Below are positions 8,984-15,725 of a stretch of DNA of 64,000 nt, one piece after another. The DNA lies in contig CAXBIS010000013.1 in NCBI GenBank assembly GCA_963975885.1, forward strand, positions 52,241 through 116,240, written 5' to 3'. Source of the stretch: Pseudazoarcus sp963975885 (GTDB lineage Bacteria; Pseudomonadota; Gammaproteobacteria; Burkholderiales; Rhodocyclaceae). The notes beneath the pieces were generated by a model that was given only the letters and a program-made list of their open reading frames with translations, was not told where the DNA came from and searched no databases. Each line of letters starts with the position of its first letter. Position 1 is the stretch's first letter. The position numbers and the translations under genes are program-made.

Positions 8984-9934
8984 TCAATGCCCGCGCGCCA
9001 GCAAGGGGCGCAAGGTCTCGGCCAGGGCGTCGGCGTCGAATTTTGCCACGTACACATCCACCCCGACCTGTTTGCCCATCGCCCGGTTGGCCTGCGAGGA
9101 CAGCGACGAGTGCATCACCACCGGAATGCCCTCGAATCGCGAATCGGTCTTGATGCGGCGCGTGAGCACATAACCATCCATCTCGGGCATCTCGGCATCG
9201 ACCAGGATGACGTCGACCTCCTCGCCCACGTGGCGGCCGATCTGTTCGGCGTGCGTGGCCATGTTGTCGAGCCGGTTCCAGGCCTCCAGACCGTTGACCG
9301 CGTGCTTGTGCTTGACCCCGAGCTTGTCGAGCACTTCGCTGATCTTGCGCCGTGCCACGGTCGAGTCATCGACGAAGAACACATTGCGCTCGTGCCCTCC
9401 GTGAATCGGATGAATGGCCCCGACGACCGCTTCGCCGAAGGTCGCCGCGAGCACGGTCTCGACATCGACGATGGATACCAGCGTACCGTCCTCGAGTTCG
9501 GTGATCGCAGTGATGTAGTTGTTGCCTTGACTGGAGACGTTGTCGGGTGCGCGCACGCGGTCCCACTCGACCCGCACGATGCGATCGACGTCATGCACCA
9601 GAAAGCCCAGCGTGCGCTTGCTGTATTCGGTGACCATCATCGAGCCGCCCAGCTCGGCGTCGACGTGCGCCAGCCCCATGATCTTGGCCAGCGAGAGCAC
9701 CGGGATGACGTTGCCGCGCAGCGAAATCAGCCCCTCGACGCCCGCGGGCATGTTCGGCGAGGGCGTGATGAACGGCGTGGCCGAGACTTCGCGTACCTTG
9801 AACACGTTGATGCCGAAGGTCTCCCCGGTACCGAGCGTGAACAGCAGGATCTCCATGCGGTTGGAGCCGGCCAGGCTGGTGCGCGCGTCGACGCTGTCGA
9901 ACAGTCCGCTGTGAGTGGAATTGGCTTCAGACAT
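8984..9934 (-). CDS. cheV: Chemotaxis coupling protein CheV (second of two)
   Basis: 316 residues made of a CheW-like domain (about 1-170; ILLFTLGTGETFGINVFKVREV and GLISLRGNVIPVLSL) fused to a receiver domain (about 185-310). The receiver has its acidic pair (FFVDDST), phosphoacceptor Asp (VILVDAEMPEMDGY) and Lys (YVAKFD). CheV couples receptors to CheA, and phosphorylation tunes adaptation. It follows a paralogous cheV after 9 bp. The two differ in the N-terminal tail and in the CheW surface, which suggests different receptor partners. Confidence 0.93.
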   Translation of the reverse strand: MSEANSTHSGLFDSVDARTSLAGSNRMEILLFTLGTGETFGINVFKVREVSATPFITPSPNMPAGVEGLISLRGNVIPVLSLAKIMGLAHVDAELGGSMMVTEYSKRTLGFLVHDVDRIVRVEWDRVRAPDNVSSQGNNYITAITELEDGTLVSIVDVETVLAATFGEAVVGAIHPIHGGHERNVFFVDDSTVARRKISEVLDKLGVKHKHAVNGLEAWNRLDNMATHAEQIGRHVGEEVDVILVDAEMPEMDGYVLTRRIKTDSRFEGIPVVMHSSLSSQANRAMGKQVGVDVYVAKFDADALAETLRPLLARGH

Positions 9935-9943
9935 GACGCTTCC

Positions 9944-10912
9944 TCACTTGGATTCCTGACGCACGAGGCGACTCTCGGAGATCATGCGGCGCAGCGTCGA
10001 GGCGAGACGCTGCGGCTCGAACTTGGACACGTACTCGTCCACACCGACGGACTTGCCCAGGGTCTGGTTGGACATGCCCGAGAGCGACGAATGCATCACG
10101 ATCGGAATGCCGGCGAAGCGGCTGTCGGACTTGATCGTCTTGGTCAGGATGTAGCCATCCATCTCGGGCATCTCGACGTCGGTCAGGATCACGCTGACCA
10201 TCTCGCGCACGCTCTTGCCGGCCGCTTGCGCGTGGCCGGCAATACGATGCAACTCGTCGAGCGCGCGACGGCCGTTGATCGCGCCGACATAACGCAGCTC
10301 AAGCGCCTTGAGGGTGCGCTCGATCTGGCCGCGCGCGACCGCCGAATCGTCGGCGAACACGACGACGCGTTCGTCCTCGAGCGGCTCGATGTTGTTGAAG
10401 GCCATGGTCTCGTCGTACTGGGCAGTTTCGGAGAGCACCTTCTCGACGTCGAGCATCATCACCAGACGGCCATCGGGCAGTTCCGTGATGGCGGTGACCA
10501 GCCCGCCCATCTTGGCGGTGAGCATCTCCGGCGGCACGCGCATCTGCGCCCAGTCCAGACGCAGGATGGTATCGACCGCCTCGACCAGGAAGCCCTGCGT
10601 ATGCCCGTTGTATTCGGTCACGATCATGATGCCGCGCGGCGTCGTCGGATCGATGCCGACATACTTTGCGAGGTCGACCACCGGCACCAGCGTGCCGCGC
10701 AGGCTGACCATGCCCTCGACGCAATCGGGCATTTCGGGCGCGGCCGTGATTTCGGGCGTACGCATGACCTCGCGCACCTTGAACACGTTGATGCCGAAGG
10801 TCTCCTTGCGCCCGGTATGCGCATCGTGACCCAGCGTGAAGAGCAGGATCTCGAGCTTGTTGGTGCCGGCCAGGCGCGTACGCGCCTCGATGTTGCTGAA
10901 CAGATTGGACAT
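9944..10912 (-). CDS. cheV: Chemotaxis coupling protein CheV (first of two)
   Basis: 322 residues with the same CheW-receiver layout as the next gene. The CheW-like half contains ILLFTLG, GINVFKVREVM and MVSLRGTLVPVVDLAKYVG. The receiver has the phosphoacceptor in VILTDVEMPEMDGY and the Lys in YVSKFE. A short insertion (HDAHTGRKE) before the GINVFKVREV motif is absent from the paralogue. It starts 92 bp after cheB. Having two CheVs beside a CheA fits an adaptation system that uses CheV alongside the CheR/CheB methylation pair. Confidence 0.93.
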   Translation of the reverse strand: MSNLFSNIEARTRLAGTNKLEILLFTLGHDAHTGRKETFGINVFKVREVMRTPEITAAPEMPDCVEGMVSLRGTLVPVVDLAKYVGIDPTTPRGIMIVTEYNGHTQGFLVEAVDTILRLDWAQMRVPPEMLTAKMGGLVTAITELPDGRLVMMLDVEKVLSETAQYDETMAFNNIEPLEDERVVVFADDSAVARGQIERTLKALELRYVGAINGRRALDELHRIAGHAQAAGKSVREMVSVILTDVEMPEMDGYILTKTIKSDSRFAGIPIVMHSSLSGMSNQTLGKSVGVDEYVSKFEPQRLASTLRRMISESRLVRQESK

Positions 10913-11004
10913 TGCTCTCTCCGCGCTGCGCGGTCGGGTCCGTCCTCTCCGCTTCCGGGCCGGCAGTGGCCCGGGCGGACGGTCGAACCGCCGTGTCAGT
11001 CCCT

Positions 11005-11655
11005 CTAACGGTTGGTGTTACCGAATTCTTTAGCCGATTGTGTCGCGCCGGGCAAACCGAACTGGCGCAAGGCATGCGCGGCGATCTCGTCGAGCGGCAG
11101 GACCTCGATCACCGCGCCGATCAATACCGCCTCGCGCGGCATGCCATAGACCACGCAGGAGCCTTCGTCCTGGGCGATCGTCCAAGCGCCGGCGCGGCGC
11201 ATCGCCAGCAGGCCGTCAGCGCCATCCTTGCCCATGCCGGTGAGCAGCACGCCGACGGCGGCCGACCCCAGCCGCTCGGCCGCCGAGCGGAACAGCACGT
11301 CGACCGACGGTCGGTGCCGATTGACCGGATCCGCACGACTCAGCGAACACACCAGTTCCTTGCCCGCAGCACGCAGGGACAGATGCGAATGCCCGGGCGC
11401 AATGTAGGCCGTGCCGCGGCACAGGCGCTCGCCGTCCTCGGCCTCCTTGACGCGAATCGCGCAGATGCTGTCCAGGCGCTTGGCGAAGGTGACGGTAAAG
11501 AGCTCGGGCATGTGCTGCACGATCAGTACCGGCGGAGCCGATGGCGGCAGGGATTGCAGCACGACCTTGACCGCCTCGGTGCCGCCGGTCGACGCGCCGA
11601 TGCACAGATGGGTCCGGGTGTGGCCGCGCTTGGCGCCGGGAGCATCCCCCTGCAT
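11005..11655 (-). CDS. cheB: CheB-type protein-glutamate methylesterase without receiver domain
   Basis: Removes methyl groups from (and deamidates) chemoreceptors. From the ATG at 11655 the product has 216 residues and is essentially only the catalytic domain. The Ser-His-Asp triad can be seen in CIGASTGGTEA, IVQHMP and LTGMGKDGADG. The N-terminal receiver of normal CheB (about 120 residues plus a linker) is missing: upstream lies the end of cheR, whose stop codon is 4 bp before this start. The frame continues open into cheR but encodes no receiver motifs there. Activity may therefore be constitutive or controlled by another protein; see findings. Confidence 0.88.
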   Translation of the reverse strand: MQGDAPGAKRGHTRTHLCIGASTGGTEAVKVVLQSLPPSAPPVLIVQHMPELFTVTFAKRLDSICAIRVKEAEDGERLCRGTAYIAPGHSHLSLRAAGKELVCSLSRADPVNRHRPSVDVLFRSAAERLGSAAVGVLLTGMGKDGADGLLAMRRAGAWTIAQDEGSCVVYGMPREAVLIGAVIEVLPLDEIAAHALRQFGLPGATQSAKEFGNTNR

Positions 11656-11659
11656 GGTC

Positions 11660-12535
11660 TCAGCCCACCGGTCGATAGACGGTCCGCCCGACCAGCCGGA
11701 ACAGATCCGAGGCGTGCTGGAAGCTTTCCGAATGCCCTGCATACAGCGCACCATCGGACGCGAGCAGCGGCGCAAAACGCTTCAGGATCGCGTACTGCGT
11801 GGGCTTGTCGAAATAGATCATCACGTTGCGGCAGAAGATGGCGTCGAGCGGTCCACGCAATCCCCAGTGCGGGTCGAGCAGGTTGACCGTGCGAAAGCTC
11901 ACCAGCCGTTGCAGTTCGGGCCGAATACGCCAGGCTCCACCAGCTTCCTGCTGGAAGTACTGCTGCAGGCGCGTCGGCGACATGCGCGCGACGCGGTCCG
12001 CTTCGTAGTGGCCGCGCCGTGCCACGCCGAGCACCTCGGTGTTGACGTCGCTGGCGATGATGGCCACCGGCGGCGCCAGCGAACGAAAGGCCTCACAGGC
12101 GGCAATCGCGATCGAGTACGGTTCCTCCCCGGTCGAGGCGGCACAGCACCATATCTGGATGCGGCGCCCCGGGCCGATCTTGCGCAACTGCTCCGCAAGA
12201 AGGTCGAAGTGGTGCGCCTCGCGAAAGAACGAGGTCAGATTCGTCGTCAGTGAATTGACGAAGGCCTCCCACTCGACTCGATCTCGCTCGAGCCGTGCCA
12301 GATAGCCGGCAAAGGTGGTCTCGCCGCAGATTCTCAGACGTCGCGTGAGCCGGCTATAGACCATGTCCTGCTTGGCCGGAGTGAGCGCGATCCCGACATG
12401 GTCATGAATCAGCTTGCGAATGCGCTCGAAGTCGTCGACGGAGAACGAGAATTCGCGCCCAGACGTGGGCGACGGGGCCGTCGGGGCCGCGCGCGCAGAC
12501 GACAGTGACGCCGGCTTACGGTCGTGAATGCTCAT
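11660..12535 (-). CDS. cheR: Chemotaxis protein methyltransferase CheR
   Basis: Methylates receptor glutamates with S-adenosylmethionine. The ATG at 12535 (MSIHDRKPAS) follows a strong GAGGAAGGG site, giving 291 residues. After a low-complexity N-terminal tail (about 25 residues) comes the all-helical CheR N domain (about 30-95). The Rossmann methyltransferase domain follows, with NLTSFFREAHHF, the SAM-binding IWCCAASTGEEPYSIA, ASDVNTEVLGVARRG and FCRNVMIYFD. No C-terminal receptor-tethering pentapeptide-binding insertion stands out. It is followed at once by the receiver-less cheB. Confidence 0.94.
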   Translation of the reverse strand: MSIHDRKPASLSSARAAPTAPSPTSGREFSFSVDDFERIRKLIHDHVGIALTPAKQDMVYSRLTRRLRICGETTFAGYLARLERDRVEWEAFVNSLTTNLTSFFREAHHFDLLAEQLRKIGPGRRIQIWCCAASTGEEPYSIAIAACEAFRSLAPPVAIIASDVNTEVLGVARRGHYEADRVARMSPTRLQQYFQQEAGGAWRIRPELQRLVSFRTVNLLDPHWGLRGPLDAIFCRNVMIYFDKPTQYAILKRFAPLLASDGALYAGHSESFQHASDLFRLVGRTVYRPVG

Positions 12536-12586
12536 TCCTCGCCCTTCCTCGAAGCATCCTCGACCCCGCAACGAAGCGTGGCGGTG

Positions 12587-13552
12587 CTATTCAATTTGGT
12601 CCCCGATCTGCTCTAGCAGCGCTTCGGGCTGTGTCGGCCCTGCGTCGGCTTCGACATCGAGGGTCGGACTCTCGCCGAGCACGGCCTCTTCGGTGCGCTT
12701 GTTCATGACGATGATACTGATGCGACGGTTAGACGGGTCGAAAGCATCCTCCGGATTGAACGGAATCGTGTCGGAATGCCCGACCACCCGCGCAATCTTG
12801 GACGGATCCAGGCCCCCGGCGATCAGTTCGCGACGCGAAGCGTTGGCGCGGTTGGCCGACAGTTCCCAGTTCGAGAAAGCGCGCTCGCCGTCCGGGAAGG
12901 GCTTGGCGTCAGTGTGGCCTGACAGGCTCAGCCGGTTGGGGAGATCGTTGAGCGCACGTCCGATCGCGCGCAACAGCTCGCGCGTGTGTGAGCGCAGTTC
13001 GGCACTGGACAAGTCGAACATGGGCCGGTTCTGCTCATCGACGAGCTGGATGCGCAGGCCCTCGGATGTGATGTCGATGAGGATCTGGTTCTTGAACGCA
13101 CGCAGGTTCGGCGTGGCCTCGATGAGCGCCTCGAGCCGCCCCTTCATCTCGACCAGTCGGGCGCGCTCGCGCGTCTCCTGCCCCTCGGTCTCGTCCGGCA
13201 TGCGCGAGCGCGCCGCGTCGAGGTTGATCATGCGCCGCTGCGCCTCGACGTCGCCGCGCTTGACCTGACCCACCGAACGGGACAGATCCTCGCCGCCACC
13301 GGGGATGATGCTGGAACGGTCGCCCGAACTGTTGCCACCCTGCTGTGCCACGCGCAGCGGGCTCTGGAAGAACTCGGCGATCCCCTTGAGGTCACCGTCC
13401 GAGGTCGAGCCCAGCAGCCACAACATCAGGAAGAAGGCCATCATCGCGGTCACGAAGTCCGCATAGGCGATTTTCCATGCGCCGCCATGATGAGCCGCAT
13501 GACCCTTGTTGACCCTGCGGATGACGATGGGCTGCTGGTTCTCGTCGCTCAT
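12587..13552 (-). CDS. motB: Flagellar motor stator protein MotB
   Basis: A 321-residue stator subunit. The single TM (about 29-49) includes the proton-carrying Asp32 in YADFVTAMMAFFLMLWLL. A long periplasmic linker and plug region follows (about 55-150). The C-terminal OmpA-like peptidoglycan-binding domain (about 160-290) has LSLSGHTDAKPF, NWELSANRA and RVVGHSDT. With MotA it forms the proton channel anchored to the cell wall. It starts 31 bp after motA and precedes cheR in the same operon. Confidence 0.95.
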   Translation of the reverse strand: MSDENQQPIVIRRVNKGHAAHHGGAWKIAYADFVTAMMAFFLMLWLLGSTSDGDLKGIAEFFQSPLRVAQQGGNSSGDRSSIIPGGGEDLSRSVGQVKRGDVEAQRRMINLDAARSRMPDETEGQETRERARLVEMKGRLEALIEATPNLRAFKNQILIDITSEGLRIQLVDEQNRPMFDLSSAELRSHTRELLRAIGRALNDLPNRLSLSGHTDAKPFPDGERAFSNWELSANRANASRRELIAGGLDPSKIARVVGHSDTIPFNPEDAFDPSNRRISIIVMNKRTEEAVLGESPTLDVEADAGPTQPEALLEQIGDQIE

Positions 13553-13583
13553 GACTCACGCAGCACGACGGGCGCACGGCCCG

Positions 13584-14444
13584 TCATCCCGACTTCTTCC
13601 GGTTCTTGATGTCCTCCTCGAGCTCGAGGAAGCCGGGTCGGTCGGCCGAATGCAGCACCTTGCGACCGAACTCGACTGCGACCTGTGGCGCGTAGCCGTT
13701 CATGCTCGCCAGCAACACCACCTTGATGCACTGAAAAGCCTTGGAGCCCGCCTCGGCGCGCTGTTCGAGCTGACTCGCGATGGGCTGCACGAAACCATAG
13801 GAAAGCAGGATCCCGAGGAAGGTGCCGACCAGTGCGCCACCGAGCATCTTGCCAAGCACCGCAGGCGGCTCGCCGACCGAGCCCATGACGTTGACCACCC
13901 CCATCACCGCCACGACGATACCGAAGGCCGGCAACCCATCGCCGACTTTGGCGACGATGTCGGCCGGCGCCTTGGCCTCGTGGTGATGGGTTTCGATCTC
14001 GGCGTCCATCAGCGCCTCGATCTCGAAGGCATTGAGGTTGCCGCCCACCATCATGCGCAGGTAGTCGGTCAGAAACTCGACCGCATGGTGGTCGGCCATC
14101 ACGTCCGGGTACTTGCCGAAAAGCGCACTCGACTCGGGGTTCTCCACATCGGCCTCGACCGCCATCAGGCCTTCCTTGCGCACCTTGGACAACACCTCGT
14201 ACATCAGGGCGAGCAGGTTCATGTAGAGCGCCTTGTTGTAGCGCTCGCCCTTGAGCACGCTGGGCAGCGCACCCAGGGTCGCCTTCATCGCGCGCGGCGA
14301 ATTGCCGCCGACGAAGGAGCCGACCATCAGGCCGAAGATCGCGACGTATTCCAGCGGCACCCACAGGGCCATCAGGCTGCCGTGCATCGCGTAGGTACCG
14401 ATCGACGCGAGCAGGACGATTATGTATCCGACGATTAGCAGCAC
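13584..14444 (-). CDS. motA: Flagellar motor stator protein MotA
   Basis: 286 residues with four TM segments (two near the N-terminus, two around 165-220) and a large cytoplasmic loop (about 50-160) rich in charged residues, including RKEGLMAVEADVENPESS, which contacts the rotor protein FliG. The conserved Pro/Gly-rich pore motif GDGLPAFGIVVAVMGVV is intact. The start is GTG at 14444 with a GAGGT ribosome binding site. Two sigma28-like promoters lie within 90 bp upstream, so the mot-che operon is probably a late flagellar operon. Confidence 0.94.
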   Translation of the reverse strand: MLLIVGYIIVLLASIGTYAMHGSLMALWVPLEYVAIFGLMVGSFVGGNSPRAMKATLGALPSVLKGERYNKALYMNLLALMYEVLSKVRKEGLMAVEADVENPESSALFGKYPDVMADHHAVEFLTDYLRMMVGGNLNAFEIEALMDAEIETHHHEAKAPADIVAKVGDGLPAFGIVVAVMGVVNVMGSVGEPPAVLGKMLGGALVGTFLGILLSYGFVQPIASQLEQRAEAGSKAFQCIKVVLLASMNGYAPQVAVEFGRKVLHSADRPGFLELEEDIKNRKKSG

Positions 14445-14470
14445 CAGCGTACCTCGAGCGCGTCGATCCG

Positions 14471-14525
14471 GGATCGGTCAGGGAATGCGTATCTTAAAGT
14501 AACGGTGGATCGAGCCAAAACTTGA
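14471..14525 (-). promoter_or_regulatory. Two tandem sigma28 (FliA)-like promoters of motA
   Basis: Read on the minus strand, promoter A is TCAAGTTT (14525-14518), N11, ACCGTTAC (14506-14499). Promoter B is TTAAGATA (14497-14490), N11, ACCGATCC (14478-14471). The enteric flagellar consensus is TAAAGTTT-N11-GCCGATAA. Both have exactly the 11-bp spacer, and A matches the -35 at 7 of 8 positions. Assigned by eye. Confidence 0.5.
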
Positions 14526-14534
14526 CATGAAAAA

Positions 14535-14640
14535 ATACCCCCGCGCTTGCCCGCTCGCGCGGGCGGCGCGAAGGGCCGGCTTTGCACAGCCGGCCCGCTC
14601 CGCGAAATCCCTGCTCCCCCCCGAGGGGGCGTTTTTTGCC
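14535..14640. repeat. Cluster of GC-rich hairpins between flhC and motA
   Basis: Three inverted repeats in series: CCCGCTCGCGCGGG (near 14550), GGCCGGC...GCCGGCC (14574-14596) and a C-run/G-run stem followed by GTTTTTTG (14615-14637, reads as a terminator on the plus strand). No coding sense. Such stacked hairpins are often dispersed repeats; its copy number cannot be seen here. Confidence 0.5.
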
Positions 14641-14658
14641 TTGGGGCGGCCCGGCGGC

Positions 14659-14682
14659 AAAAAAAACCGCCCCGCGGGCGGT
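14659..14682 (-). terminator. Rho-independent terminator of flhDC
   Basis: On the minus strand the stem CCGCCC/GGGCGG (loop GCGG) is followed by eight Ts. It lies 28 bp after the flhC stop codon and separates flhDC from motA. Confidence 0.8.
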
Positions 14683-14709
14683 CTGGTTGCGTCGACGCAG
14701 TGCGCGACT

Positions 14710-15282
14710 TCAATCCATGCTCGCGACACGCTCGCGCACGGCACGTGCGTTCGGGCTGACCTTGCCGCGACCACGCCCCTTGCCGGCACGCGAGGGCATG
14801 TTGCACAAGCCGCAGGTGTAGTCGTGCACCGGGTCGTAAGCATGGGCGACGTAGCGCCCGTCGCAACTGCCGCAGGGCGCAAGTTGCAGCATGTCGGCAT
14901 CGAAGAAGCGCACCAGCGTCCAGGCACGGGTGATGCTCAGCACCGGCTCGAGACTTGCCGCGTCGATGTGGTCCAGATAGAGGTGATAGGCCTTGAGCAC
15001 CGTGTCCAGCGGAGACAATCCGCTACGCCCGGCGAAATAGCGATGAAAGCCCATGAACAACGAGCCGTGCACATTGGGCTGCCAGGCCATGAACCAGTCG
15101 GTCGAAAACGGCAGCATGCCCTTCGGGGGCGAGACACCGCGCACCTCCTTGTAGATGCGCAGCAGGCGTTCGCGGCTTAGCTGGGTCTCGGCCTCGAGCA
15201 TCTGCATGCGCGCTCCGAGGCTGACCATCTCGATGGCGCGACGAACATCGTCGGCCTCGGCAATCACGCTCTTGTTCTTCAT
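14710..15282 (-). CDS. flhC: Flagellar master regulator subunit FlhC
   Basis: Together with FlhD it forms the FlhD4C2 activator that turns on class II flagellar promoters. The ATG at 15282 (MKNKSVIAEADD) is chosen over longer options because it follows an AGGAAG site and starts 10 bp after the flhD stop. The 190-residue product has the typical length. The C-terminal zinc site is visible as CGSC...CGLC (two CxxC pairs, about residues 137-160). The Arg/Lys-rich tail resembles other betaproteobacterial FlhC proteins. Confidence 0.93.
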   Translation of the reverse strand: MKNKSVIAEADDVRRAIEMVSLGARMQMLEAETQLSRERLLRIYKEVRGVSPPKGMLPFSTDWFMAWQPNVHGSLFMGFHRYFAGRSGLSPLDTVLKAYHLYLDHIDAASLEPVLSITRAWTLVRFFDADMLQLAPCGSCDGRYVAHAYDPVHDYTCGLCNMPSRAGKGRGRGKVSPNARAVRERVASMD

Positions 15283-15292
15283 TGTGGCTTCC

Positions 15293-15610
15293 TCAGTTGT
15301 TCTCGTCGGCCAGACGGCCGGCCGCAACGATCGCGGCGTGGATGCTGGAGCTGGCCGCATCGCGCCCCTCGCCGGCCAGCAGGCCCGCCAGCTTGGCATC
15401 ATCGAAGCGGAACACCGGCAGCAGCATCTGACCCGTCGCCATGCGAACCAGGCGGGCACTCGATAGGCCGGCGATCAGATCGGCCACTTCGTCGCTCACG
15501 CCGAGTCGGTACATTGCCGTATCGCGATCCTCGCGCAGCATTTTCTGCGCCAGCATCAGATAGGCGATGTTCAACTCCCGAATCTCTTCCTGAAAATCGC
15601 TTCGCTTCAT
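15293..15610 (-). CDS. flhD: Flagellar master regulator subunit FlhD
   Basis: A 105-residue helical protein, the usual FlhD length, with the N-terminal dimer helix (EEIRELNIAYLMLAQKMLREDR) and the DNA-contacting region (AMYRLGVSDEVADLIAGL). It is the first gene of flhDC and so sits at the top of the flagellar hierarchy. Its promoter region holds a good sigma70 promoter with a palindrome over the -10 box, a plausible point for repression. Confidence 0.93.
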   Translation of the reverse strand: MKRSDFQEEIRELNIAYLMLAQKMLREDRDTAMYRLGVSDEVADLIAGLSSARLVRMATGQMLLPVFRFDDAKLAGLLAGEGRDAASSSIHAAIVAAGRLADENN

Positions 15611-15652
15611 CCTTCGGCCGGGATCAGACGGATACGCCCCGAACTTAAAGTA

Positions 15653-15693
15653 GTTTGTTACGAATTACAAACCACCTTGCACAGGCTTGGCAA
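15653..15693 (-). promoter_or_regulatory. flhD promoter with palindromic operator
   Basis: On the minus strand: TTGCCA (15693-15688), an 18-bp spacer and TGTAAT (15669-15664), a close sigma70 match. The inverted repeat GTTTGT-N8-ACAAAC (15653-15672) covers the -10 box. Transcription would start around 15657, about 45 nt before the flhD ATG. The regulator is unknown. Confidence 0.5.
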
Positions 15694-15725
15694 AAAAACC
15701 ACATCGCGAACACGACGAACCGGCG

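Noticed and set aside
8318..11008. Plus-strand open frame of about 900 codons across the cheY/cheV genes
   Set aside because: Antisense shadow of cheZ, cheY and both cheV genes; His/Arg/Asp-rich product typical of reverse-strand artefacts.
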